The notes: a model not told the origin generated them from the letters alone. Counted from the first letter of the stretch, positions 7,821-14,330 are shown. The stretch is 15,599 nt of DNA from Spirochaetales bacterium (GCA_007126415.1 SLBH01000252.1:1-15599); one strand, 5' to 3'. Numbers and translations: made by a program.

Positions 7821-8930
7821 GTGACCAACCGCAAGCGAGCGTTACTGCAACTACCCCAAGGTGCCGAAAGCTTCTATCTCGAGGATGCGTACCGCCATCG
7901 TCGCATCATGGAACGCATTGAGCGCGTGTTCGAGTTATGGGGCTATCTGCCTATTCAAACACCGGTCTTCGATTTCTTCGGCGTGTACGAAGGACTGATC
8001 CCAAGTCACGATGCCCGTAGCATCTATCGCCTGATCGATCGTGAGGGTGACCTGCTGATGCTGCGCTACGACAACACGCTTTTTCTTGCGAAGCAGATGG
8101 GGCTCATGCTGACCGAGGACGAGCTCCCGGTTCGCGTTTGGTACGCCGACACCATCCTACGCCATCAAGACGCCGAGGATATCTCAAACGACGAGTTCTT
8201 CCAGACCGGTGTCGAGCTCATCGGCAAGCCCGGAGCCGACGCCGAGTTGGAGGTATTAGCGCTTCTCGATCGAGTGCTCAACGAGATCAACGCTCCGCCG
8301 CGCGTGGTGCATCTCGGCTCGCGCGCGCTACTGCACGCGATCGTAGCCCCCGAATCCGCCGAAGCGGCCGGGCGTATGCGACGCGCGGTTGCGCTGCGCC
8401 GCAGTTCCGAGGTCGCCGAGTTGTGTATCGCCAACGGGTGTTCCGAGGAACGCGCGGCGTTGTTGGCGGAGTTATTTGCGTTCATCGGCACGCGCGAGGA
8501 GCTCGAGGCGCTGCTTTCGCGCCACGATACTGCGCGCCACTTAAGCGAGCTGGAGCGCGAAGCGCTCCGTTACGTAGAACGAATCGCCGAGGAGTACGCG
8601 CGGCTGGAATTGCGGGCCGAGCTTCGCATAGACTTATCGGAGGTCGGCTCACAGCCCTACCACACTGGGGTTGTGTTCAACGTCTATATGGAGGGGGTGG
8701 GATCGGCGGTAGCCTCGGGAGGCCGCTACGATCGACTCTTGAGTCATTTCGGATTCGATGCTCCCGCGGTGGGGTTCTCGATTCTTCTGCGGAAGATCGA
8801 GGAGCACCGTTTGATCGATGGCGCCTCAACCGATGCATCGCACGCGGTACAGGTAGACGGCGAGAGTTTCGTCGATCGGTTACGTCGAGCGGACGCGGTG
8901 CGCGCCGATGGAAAGGTAGCGCTTCTATGA
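7821..8930 (+). CDS. hisZ: ATP phosphoribosyltransferase regulatory subunit HisZ
   Basis: The 369-residue protein resembles the catalytic core of histidyl-tRNA synthetase but lacks the anticodon-binding domain, which identifies HisZ. HisZ binds short HisG to form the active, histidine-sensitive first enzyme of histidine synthesis. Visible class II-like motifs are GYLPIQTPVF (41-50), LRYDNTLFLAK (81-91, where true HisRS has an R-x-D-x-T-x-x-x-A-R motif), FFQTGVELIG (126-135) and the glycine-rich ASGGRYDRLL (298-307) followed by AVGFSI. GTG 7821 is the start, with GGAG at 7808-7811; LPQGAESFYL follows, as expected for the family start. Its TGA overlaps the ATG of hisG (ATGA, 8927-8930), which suggests coupled translation in the 1:1 ratio the complex needs. 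The adjacent short hisG makes a true HisRS very unlikely. Confidence 0.93.
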   Translation: MTNRKRALLQLPQGAESFYLEDAYRHRRIMERIERVFELWGYLPIQTPVFDFFGVYEGLIPSHDARSIYRLIDREGDLLMLRYDNTLFLAKQMGLMLTEDELPVRVWYADTILRHQDAEDISNDEFFQTGVELIGKPGADAELEVLALLDRVLNEINAPPRVVHLGSRALLHAIVAPESAEAAGRMRRAVALRRSSEVAELCIANGCSEERAALLAELFAFIGTREELEALLSRHDTARHLSELEREALRYVERIAEEYARLELRAELRIDLSEVGSQPYHTGVVFNVYMEGVGSAVASGGRYDRLLSHFGFDAPAVGFSILLRKIEEHRLIDGASTDASHAVQVDGESFVDRLRRADAVRADGKVALL

Positions 8931-9586
8931 GCGGCAACAAGATCGCTCCACTGACGATGGCCCTGCCGAAAGGACGCCTCATGGAGCAGGTGCTCGATCA
9001 CCTGCAGAGTTGCGGCTTCCGCTTCAAGATCTCCAAGCGCAGCCTCACCGCCACCGATGACGCAGGTCGGCTGAAGCTGATTCTGGTGAAGAACAGCGAT
9101 CTGCCGGTATACGTGGCGCACGGCATCGCCGGACTCGGTGTTTGTGGTACCGACGTGTTGTACGAAGCCGGCTCGGAGTTCTTCGAGTTACATACCTTTG
9201 AGTTTGGGGCAACGCGTATGTGTCTCGCCTGTCGCGCGGACCACGACCCGGCGGGGGACCGTGCGCAGCTCGCCGTGGCAACCAAGTTCACCCGATTTGC
9301 ACACGACTTCTTCCACGCGCGCGGAATTCCGGTACAGGTTATTCGTCTCAACGGTTCGGTTGAGCTCGCGCCGGTGCTCGGGTTGGCGCCGTACATCGTG
9401 GACCTCGTTGAAACCGGGTCTACGCTGAAGGCCAACAACCTGAAGGTCACCGAGGACCTAGCCGAGATCCGGGTGAAGCTCGTCTGCAATCCGGCTTACT
9501 ACAAGTTGCACTATCGACGCGTTGCGGAGTTGCTGCAACAAATTATCGAGAACGGGGATACCGAACATGAATCAAACAACGGATGA
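8927..9586 (+). CDS. hisG: ATP phosphoribosyltransferase, short form HisG
   Basis: HisG condenses ATP and PRPP to N1-(5-phosphoribosyl)-ATP, the first step of histidine synthesis. The product has 219 residues, the short form without the C-terminal allosteric domain, consistent with hisZ next door. Motifs are ALPKGRL (12-18), ATKFTR (118-123) and the PRPP loop VDLVETGSTLKANNL (158-172). The frame stays open far upstream inside hisZ, but ATG 8927 is chosen because MALPKGRL follows directly, it forms an ATGA overlap with the hisZ stop, and AAAGG lies about 10 nt upstream. The C-terminal tail overlaps the beginning of hisB by 20 nt. Confidence 0.95.
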   Translation: MSGNKIAPLTMALPKGRLMEQVLDHLQSCGFRFKISKRSLTATDDAGRLKLILVKNSDLPVYVAHGIAGLGVCGTDVLYEAGSEFFELHTFEFGATRMCLACRADHDPAGDRAQLAVATKFTRFAHDFFHARGIPVQVIRLNGSVELAPVLGLAPYIVDLVETGSTLKANNLKVTEDLAEIRVKLVCNPAYYKLHYRRVAELLQQIIENGDTEHESNNG

Positions 9587-10205
9587 AGAACAGCAGGGCG
9601 TTCGGCCTGTGGGCGAAGGGGTGCCGGCTGCGCGTGACGTGCAGGTGGAGCGCAGCACCAAAGAGACCGAGATTCGCCTAAGGTTGCAGCTCGACACCGA
9701 TCAACCGCTCACGATCGAGACCGGTGTGCCGTTTTTCGATCACATGCTGCACGCCATGGCGTTTCACGGCGGACTCGGCCTTGAGGTTCAAGCACGTGGC
9801 GACATTGAGGTTGATCCTCATCACCTGGTGGAAGACGTCGGTATCGTGTTTGGGCAGGCCCTCGCGAAAGCGGTAGACCAGCACGGCCCTGTGGCACGTT
9901 ACGGGCACGCGGTCATCCCGATGGACGATGCATTGTCCGAGGCGACGATCGACGCCGGGAATCGTCCCTACCTCGTGTACCGGGCCGAGTATCCGCAACC
10001 CTACTGCGGAGCGTTCGCGGTGGAGCTACTGCGGGAGTTCTTTCACGGACTCGCTATGAACGCCGCAATCAACCTTCATCTCGACGCCCGCTACGGCGCG
10101 AATACGCATCATATGTGTGAGGCCTTGATGAAGGCGCTCGGTCGTGCGATTGCGCAAGCCTATAGACGGCATGATCGGGTACGCTCCACAAAAGGAAGCC
10201 TCTGA
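9567..10205 (+). CDS. hisB: Imidazoleglycerol-phosphate dehydratase HisB
   Basis: HisB dehydrates imidazole glycerol phosphate to imidazole acetol phosphate. From ATG 9567 the product has 212 residues. Manganese-site motifs are FFDHML (56-61), DPHHLVEDVGI (83-93), MDDAL (119-123) and NTHHMCEALMKA (179-190); the C-terminus ends in the usual STKGSL. It is monofunctional, without the phosphatase domain of E. coli HisB. An N-terminal stretch of about 25 residues (Glu/Gln/Gly-rich, up to RDVQVERSTKET) precedes the normal family start. ATG 9567 has only a weak GGGG upstream; GTG 9639 would give a family-typical length but has no well-spaced ribosome site, so the start is uncertain. An upstream in-frame ATG at 9522 lies within hisG and is unlikely. 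No other his gene follows. Confidence 0.93.
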   Translation: MNQTTDEEQQGVRPVGEGVPAARDVQVERSTKETEIRLRLQLDTDQPLTIETGVPFFDHMLHAMAFHGGLGLEVQARGDIEVDPHHLVEDVGIVFGQALAKAVDQHGPVARYGHAVIPMDDALSEATIDAGNRPYLVYRAEYPQPYCGAFAVELLREFFHGLAMNAAINLHLDARYGANTHHMCEALMKALGRAIAQAYRRHDRVRSTKGSL

Positions 10206-10222
10206 CCTGGGCGTGGCCAAGC

Positions 10223-10259
10223 GTGCCCGAGGGTGGGGGTGTGACCGGGGGGAGGGCAC
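10223..10259 (+). other. G-quadruplex-capable tract inside an inverted repeat, downstream of hisB
   Basis: Four guanine runs sit at 10231-10233 (3), 10235-10239 (5), 10247-10252 (6) and 10254-10256 (3), with loops of 1, 7 and 1 nt. This fits the classical G3+N1-7 rule on the coding strand, so the hisB 3' mRNA would carry it too. The tract is enclosed by GTGCCC (10223-10228) and GGGCAC (10254-10259). No T-run follows, so it is not an ordinary terminator. It lies between hisB and the TPR promoter. Confidence 0.5.
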
Positions 10260-10288
10260 CACGAATCCGGCTCAACCGCGGTCATGGT

Positions 10289-10317
10289 TTGATTTTTGGG
10301 GTATGGCGGCATATACT
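10289..10317 (+). promoter_or_regulatory. Sigma-70-type promoter for the TPR gene pair
   Basis: TTGATT (10289-10294) and TATACT (10312-10317) are separated by 17 nt: 4/6 and 5/6 matches to the -35 and -10 consensus. Transcription would begin near 10324, about 20 nt before ATG 10344, and include AAGG at 10329-10332 as a weak ribosome binding site. The 138-nt gap after hisB holds this promoter and the G-rich tract. Confidence 0.7.
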
Positions 10318-10343
10318 ACGGATAACAGAAGGCTCGGCAGTTC

Positions 10344-10727
10344 ATGAGTGCAGATAAGCCGGCAGGCGGGAGGAACAACGGGTTTACAAAAACCTCGGCG
10401 CCTGCAGAACACAAGCGTCCCAAGCTAACAAGCGAGCAACGGACAACACTCATTCGGAAAGGCAACGAGCTATTTAATAACGGTCACTACGAGACCGCGA
10501 AGCGAATCTTCATCACAGTCCGGTACACCGATGGGCTGATTCGTTTGGGAGACTTGTATTACAAGCAGAACAAACCGTTGGCGGCGTTTCAGATGTACCG
10601 TCTTGCCCCGGACAGCGGTAAGACGGCGCGAATGATCGAGCGAATGGCTTTGGTTTTGCGCACCTGGTTGCTGGAAGACGAAGCACAGGATCAGCAAGCA
10701 CAGAAAGAGCGAGCACATAAACAATGA
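10344..10727 (+). CDS. Small TPR-like protein of unknown function
   Basis: I do not recognise a named family for this 127-residue protein. Residues 1-30 are polar and probably disordered. Residues about 36-90 look like one and a half to two tetratricopeptide units: KGNELFNNGHYETAKRIF, then GLIRLGDLYYKQNKPLAAFQ. The last 25 residues are highly charged (DEAQDQQAQKERAHKQ). There is no signal peptide or membrane segment, so a cytoplasmic protein-protein interaction role is the only inference. Its TGA overlaps the ATG of the larger TPR gene (ATGA, 10724-10727), so the two products are probably made together and may act together. Its own promoter lies about 30 nt upstream. Confidence 0.7.
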   Translation: MSADKPAGGRNNGFTKTSAPAEHKRPKLTSEQRTTLIRKGNELFNNGHYETAKRIFITVRYTDGLIRLGDLYYKQNKPLAAFQMYRLAPDSGKTARMIERMALVLRTWLLEDEAQDQQAQKERAHKQ

Positions 10728-11899
10728 TGGAAAACGAAATTGGGCCGCAGGACGACGGCGATGCCGTCGAGCGAGAAATCGCAAACGACGAACACCTACA
10801 GCGCGAGCGCGCCCACAGACTGGCCGAGCTGTCGCAGAAGGCGTATCAGCTCTTGAAAGAAGACTACGTTACGGAAGCGGAAGATCTCTTCAAAGAGATG
10901 CTCGCGCTCGAGTCGTATAACAACTATGCGTTAGTTGGGCTTGGCGACGCGGCACGAAAACGCAAGGCGTTTCGCGAAGGGGTGGAGTACTACCAGCGGT
11001 GTCTCGAGCATTACCCCGATAACAACTACGCGCTGTTTGGGCTCGCCGACTGCTACAAGTCGTTGCGGCATTATCACAAAGCCATCGGTGTGTGGGAACG
11101 CTATCTCGAACACGACGACGAAAACGTCACCGTCTTGACGCGCGTAGCCGACGCGTATCGCAAGGTGCGCGATATGGCGCGTTCGCGCGACCTGTATCTC
11201 AAAGTTCTGCAGATAGAACCCGACAACGCCTACGCCTTAATCGGGCTCGGCCATCTCCATTACGATTTCAAAGACTTTGAGGAAGCGAAGTCGTATTGGG
11301 GTCGAATTCGCGACCTTCACGGCGATCGTGTCGATATTCGTGTCCTGACCTCACTCGGCAACTGCCATCGCAAGCTCAAGACGTACGCCGAAGGAATCCC
11401 GTACTTCGAGGAGGCGCTCGAGCGAGAGCCCTACAATTTCTACGCCCTGTTCGGCATGGCAGACTGCTACCGCGGTCTCAACCGGCAGTCGGAGTCGTTG
11501 CGGTACTGGAATCGAATACTAGAACGCGACCCGGATAACAAGGTAATCTTGACCCGCGCCGGCGACGCGTACCGCAACATGGACGATTATGAACGCGCAG
11601 CGATGTACTACAACAAGGCGCTCAATATTGAGTTCGATGTCTACGCCGTGCTTGGTCTTGCGCTCATCAACAAAGCCAAGGGAAACTATCGCAACGCAAT
11701 CGAATCTCTAGAAGGCCTTCTCAAGTCCGACAGCAAGAATCATCGACTCTACACCGAGATCGCCGATTGTTACCTCAAGCTCGGTGAGCCCCAGAACGCG
11801 CTTGAGATTCTCGCTCAGTTTCAGAAGCTCGGGATCCGTAATCGACACGTGTACGATATGTACGAGCGTCTGCGCGCACGTAGCGACACACAGAGTTAG
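10724..11899 (+). CDS. Tetratricopeptide-repeat protein with a duplicated four-TPR block
   Basis: The 391-residue protein consists almost wholly of TPR units after a charged 35-residue start. About nine to ten units can be followed from residue 33 to 374, for example YALFGLADCYKSLRHYHKAI (102-121) and YALFGMADCYRGL (240-252). Units 68-205 correspond to 206-342 with a shift of 137-138 residues, so a block of four TPRs seems to have been duplicated. There is no signal peptide, membrane segment or enzyme domain. TPR arrays form superhelical scaffolds that bind peptides; the partner is unknown. The start overlaps the stop of the small TPR-like gene (ATGA); ATG 10727 is an equally possible start. 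It converges with alaS, 31 nt away. Function cannot be assigned. Confidence 0.85.
   Translation: MMENEIGPQDDGDAVEREIANDEHLQRERAHRLAELSQKAYQLLKEDYVTEAEDLFKEMLALESYNNYALVGLGDAARKRKAFREGVEYYQRCLEHYPDNNYALFGLADCYKSLRHYHKAIGVWERYLEHDDENVTVLTRVADAYRKVRDMARSRDLYLKVLQIEPDNAYALIGLGHLHYDFKDFEEAKSYWGRIRDLHGDRVDIRVLTSLGNCHRKLKTYAEGIPYFEEALEREPYNFYALFGMADCYRGLNRQSESLRYWNRILERDPDNKVILTRAGDAYRNMDDYERAAMYYNKALNIEFDVYAVLGLALINKAKGNYRNAIESLEGLLKSDSKNHRLYTEIADCYLKLGEPQNALEILAQFQKLGIRNRHVYDMYERLRARSDTQS
10925..11749 (+). repeat. Internal duplication of a four-TPR block (about 138 codons, two copies)
   Basis: Copy 1 covers codons 68-205 (10925-11338) and copy 2 codons 206-342 (11339-11749). Matching pairs include GVEYYQRCLEHYPDN/GIPYFEEALEREPYN, YALFGLADCY/YALFGMADCY and VLTRVADAYR/ILTRAGDAYR, all 138 residues apart; after a one-codon deletion the last unit is 137 apart. 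The DNA is diverged, so the duplication is old. Confidence 0.6.
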
Positions 11900-11930
11900 C
11901 GGCGATACGTTCGGCCGGTAGACCTCAGCC

Positions 11931-13715
11931 TCACTCCACTACCGCACGTATGCGCCGCACCCCTTGTGACGACGACTGTTCCTTCTTAATCTTGAATCTG
12001 CCTATCTCGCCCGTACGCGATACGTGCGGCCCCCCACACACCTCGCGAGAGTACTCGCCCATTGAGTACACCTTCACAACCTCGTCGTACTTATCCCCAA
12101 ACAACGCAATAGCCCCGGCTTCGCGCGCCTCACCGAGTGTCATGGTCTCGACGCCGACGGAGAGATCACGCTCGATCTGCTCGTTTACAATCTCCTCCAC
12201 GCGCTTGAGCTGTTCAGGCGTCAGTTTGTCGGGATGAGTGAAGTCGAACCGTAAGCGGTCGGGATTAATGTTACTGCCCTTTTGCTCAACATGATCGCCG
12301 AGAACGTCGCGCAGCGCTTGATGCAGAAGATGGGTCGCGGAGTGCAAGCGAGTTGTTAGCTCCGAGTGGTCGGCAAGCCCACCCTTGAACGCAACGCTGT
12401 GGTCCATTTTGGATCGTTGCTGGTGCTCTTCGTAGGCCTTATCAAACCCTTCGCGGTCTACCTTGAGCCCGTGCTCACGAGCGAGCTCCTCGGTAATCTC
12501 AACCGGAAAGCCGTAGGTATCGTACAAGCGAAACGCAACATCTCCAGGAATTGTACGGTCATCCTTCCCCAGCAACTCCGGAAGTTTCTTCGCGAACTCG
12601 TGCTCGCCCTTCTGGAGCGTGGCAAGAAAACGCTGCTCCTCGGCGTATAACTCGCTGCGAATGAACTCCAGTTTCTCGATGAGAATAGGGTATGCCTCGC
12701 GATAGATCTCTATCACGACATCGGCAAGGTGCTGAAGGAAGGTTCCCGAAAGCCCAAGCTTGCGCCCATGGCGCACCGCGCGACGGATCAAACGCCGAAG
12801 AATATAGCCTTGCTGAACGTTCGAGGGCTTTACCGCGCGTTCGTCACCAAGAACGAAGGTAGCGGTGCGGACATGATCGGCGATGATTCGTATCGAGCGG
12901 TCCTCATCCTCGTGGTCCCCGTAACGGCGCTCGGTCAGTTCCTCGATCTTCGCGATGAGCGGCGTGAAGATCTCGGTCTCGTACACCGAGTTCTTGCCTT
13001 GCAGAATCGCGATCGTGCGCTCGATACCCATTCCGGTGTCTACGCACGTACGTTCAAGCTCATTGTAGCTACCGTCGGCCTGCTTGTTGTACTGCATGAA
13101 GACGTCGTTCCAGACCTCCATGTACTTACCGTCGGAGACGCCGGGCCGGCTTTCGGCGGTACCTGGGATCCCGGTGTCAATAAACATCTCGGTATCCGGC
13201 CCGCAAGGACCGGTGGCACCCGCCGGCCCCCACCAGTTGTCGGAGCGCGGCAAATAATGAATGCGCTCGCGAGGAATCCCGAGTTCTTCCCAGACCCGGG
13301 CAGACTCGTGATCAGGAGGAACCTCTTCGTCACCTTCAAACACCGTTACCGACAACTTCTCCGGATCTATTGCGAGCCATTCGGAGGAGGTGAGAAACTC
13401 GTAGCTCATACGGATCGCTTCTTCTTTGAAGTAATCGCCGAGCGACCAGTTACCGAGCATCTCAAAAAAAGTAAGGTGGCTGAAATCTCCCACGTCGTCG
13501 ATATCACCGGTTCGAATGCATTTCTGGTAATCAACGAGTCTGTTACCGGCCGGATGCTCTTGTCCGAGAATATACGGCACCAAGGGATGCATACCGGCGG
13601 TCGTAAACAGCACCGTGGGATCGTTCTCGGGTATCAGCGACGCACCGGAAATCTGCACGTGCCCATGTCGTTCAAAAAACTGAATGTACTTCTTGCGGAG
13701 TTCATCTGCTGTCAT
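11931..13715 (-). CDS. alaS: Alanyl-tRNA synthetase without the C-terminal C-Ala domain
   Basis: AlaRS charges tRNA-Ala and hydrolyses mischarged Ser- or Gly-tRNA-Ala. The 594-residue protein has the class II core (FTTAGMHPLVPYILG 37-51; TFFEMLGNWSLGDYFK 82-97; GPAGATGPCGPDTEMF 163-178), the tRNA-recognition region with N299 in PSN and D399 in YDTYGFP (equivalents of E. coli N303 and D400, which read the G3:U70 pair), and an editing domain with HSATH (458-462) and CGGPH (560-564). It stops right after VRRIRAVVE, where the E. coli enzyme (876 residues) continues into the oligomerising C-Ala/DHHA1 domain. The 31 nt beyond the stop and the opposite TPR gene leave no room for a lost tail, so the short form is genuine; spirochaetal AlaRSs are known to be short. 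ATG 13715 has no ribosome binding site, but a strong promoter ends 9 nt upstream. Confidence 0.96.
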   Translation of the reverse strand: MTADELRKKYIQFFERHGHVQISGASLIPENDPTVLFTTAGMHPLVPYILGQEHPAGNRLVDYQKCIRTGDIDDVGDFSHLTFFEMLGNWSLGDYFKEEAIRMSYEFLTSSEWLAIDPEKLSVTVFEGDEEVPPDHESARVWEELGIPRERIHYLPRSDNWWGPAGATGPCGPDTEMFIDTGIPGTAESRPGVSDGKYMEVWNDVFMQYNKQADGSYNELERTCVDTGMGIERTIAILQGKNSVYETEIFTPLIAKIEELTERRYGDHEDEDRSIRIIADHVRTATFVLGDERAVKPSNVQQGYILRRLIRRAVRHGRKLGLSGTFLQHLADVVIEIYREAYPILIEKLEFIRSELYAEEQRFLATLQKGEHEFAKKLPELLGKDDRTIPGDVAFRLYDTYGFPVEITEELAREHGLKVDREGFDKAYEEHQQRSKMDHSVAFKGGLADHSELTTRLHSATHLLHQALRDVLGDHVEQKGSNINPDRLRFDFTHPDKLTPEQLKRVEEIVNEQIERDLSVGVETMTLGEAREAGAIALFGDKYDEVVKVYSMGEYSREVCGGPHVSRTGEIGRFKIKKEQSSSQGVRRIRAVVE

Positions 13716-13724
13716 ATGGCGGAA

Positions 13725-13753
13725 ATATTACGGATCGACCCCATCCGTGTCAA
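13725..13753 (-). promoter_or_regulatory. Strong sigma-70-type promoter of alaS, nearly leaderless
   Basis: Reading the minus strand, TTGACA (13753-13748, perfect consensus) and TAATAT (13730-13725, 4/6) are spaced by 17 nt. The first base of the alaS ATG is only 10 nt beyond the -10 hexamer. With the usual 6-8 nt distance to the start site the leader would be 0-4 nt. This fits the absence of a Shine-Dalgarno sequence before ATG 13715. Confidence 0.72.
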
Positions 13754-13760
13754 TCACGGA
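13730..13760. promoter_or_regulatory. Three alternating ACGGA half-sites overlapping the alaS promoter
   Basis: On the + strand ACGGA (13730-13734), TCCGT (13744-13748) and ACGGA (13756-13760) alternate in direction with 9- and 7-nt gaps. They make two overlapping perfect 6-bp inverted repeats, ACGGAT-N7-ATCCGT and TCCGTG-N5-CACGGA. The first occupies the -35/-10 spacer and the second covers the -35 box. In RNA read through from the TM2 gene the middle arm could pair with either neighbour. An operator, an attenuator or a weak terminator of the TM2 gene are all possible. Confidence 0.5.
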
Positions 13761-13784
13761 GCTTCATTAGGGCCGTGGCGCGCG

Positions 13785-14318
13785 TCATAGGTCCTCGAAC
13801 TCGTCCTCGGCTTCGGGACTCCTTAGTTCGGGGAACACGTACGCGATGCTACCACTCTTGCGCACCTTGATCTCGCAAAACCCCCGCTCGGCAAGCCGCT
13901 CGAGATGCGACTTAGCCTGATCGGTGGAGACGTTCCCCTCGAGCGCGACCGTCGCGGGGCTGGCTACACCGTTGTTTCGCTGCGCGGTTCGCAGAATCAC
14001 TTGCTCGATGGTGGGAGGTTGCCCCGTCCCACGCCTACCCGCGTCGGAACGCCCGAGCTGCTCGCGTCGCAGCGCTTCCAGCGCTTGAGAGTACGCGTCG
14101 CCGTCACCAAAACCGCTGCGCAGGCGCCGCCGCAGCTGCGCGTCGCGCACCTGTTCCGGGAGGGTCAAGGCGTCATACAGCGTGCCGAACCCAAACAAGC
14201 CCCACGTAAAAAAATAGATTAAGCCGCTCCCAAACTTACCCAAATAAAACCGGTGCAACCCGGCCATGCCGAAAAACGACGCCGCCCAGAACAGATACGC
14301 CATGCCTAACGAGGGCAC
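13785..14318 (-). CDS. TM2-domain membrane protein with a C-terminal winged-helix-like region
   Basis: Residues 5-50 of this 177-residue protein form a TM2 domain: two membrane segments (about 6-22 and 30-48) joined by the signature GMAGLHRFYLGKFGSG (17-32). A basic, Arg-rich linker (about 54-100) follows. Residues 103-165 read like a small helix-helix-wing fold (PPTIEQVILRTA, VSTDQAKSHLERLAERGFCE, then a beta hairpin KVRKSGSIAYVF); the tail is acidic. TM2 proteins occur widely with unknown function. The C-terminal part might bind nucleic acid or protein at the membrane, but that is inferred from pattern only. GTG 14318 is chosen because AAGGAG (14330-14325) lies 6 nt upstream; ATG 14303 is an alternative that keeps the signature but has no ribosome site. 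It follows the fliG paralogue by 56 nt on the same strand and is probably cotranscribed. Confidence 0.72.
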   Translation of the reverse strand: MPSLGMAYLFWAASFFGMAGLHRFYLGKFGSGLIYFFTWGLFGFGTLYDALTLPEQVRDAQLRRRLRSGFGDGDAYSQALEALRREQLGRSDAGRRGTGQPPTIEQVILRTAQRNNGVASPATVALEGNVSTDQAKSHLERLAERGFCEIKVRKSGSIAYVFPELRSPEAEDEFEDL

Positions 14319-14324
14319 ATACCA

Positions 14325-14330
14325 CTCCTT
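14325..14330 (-). promoter_or_regulatory. Ribosome binding site of the TM2 gene
   Basis: AAGGAG on the minus strand lies 6 nt before GTG 14318 and favours that start over the in-frame ATG at 14303. The 56-nt gap between the fliG paralogue and the TM2 gene shows no promoter or terminator that I can support. Confidence 0.65.

Noticed and set aside
8138..8926. Upstream extension of the hisG frame inside hisZ
   Set aside because: The translated extension is Arg/Ala-rich noise overlapping hisZ; the family start MALPKGRL is reached from ATG 8927.
7821..8930. The hisZ product as a true histidyl-tRNA synthetase
   Set aside because: The anticodon-binding domain is absent, the histidine-binding motifs are degenerate, and a short hisG overlaps it.
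9522..9566. Earlier in-frame ATG for hisB
   Set aside because: It lies inside hisG and would add 15 unrelated residues to a protein that is already long at its N-terminus.
12729..13790. Long + strand open frame of 353 codons opposite alaS
   Set aside because: It is antisense to a fully convincing alaS, has no recognisable motif or ribosome site, and GC-rich codon bias easily opens this frame.
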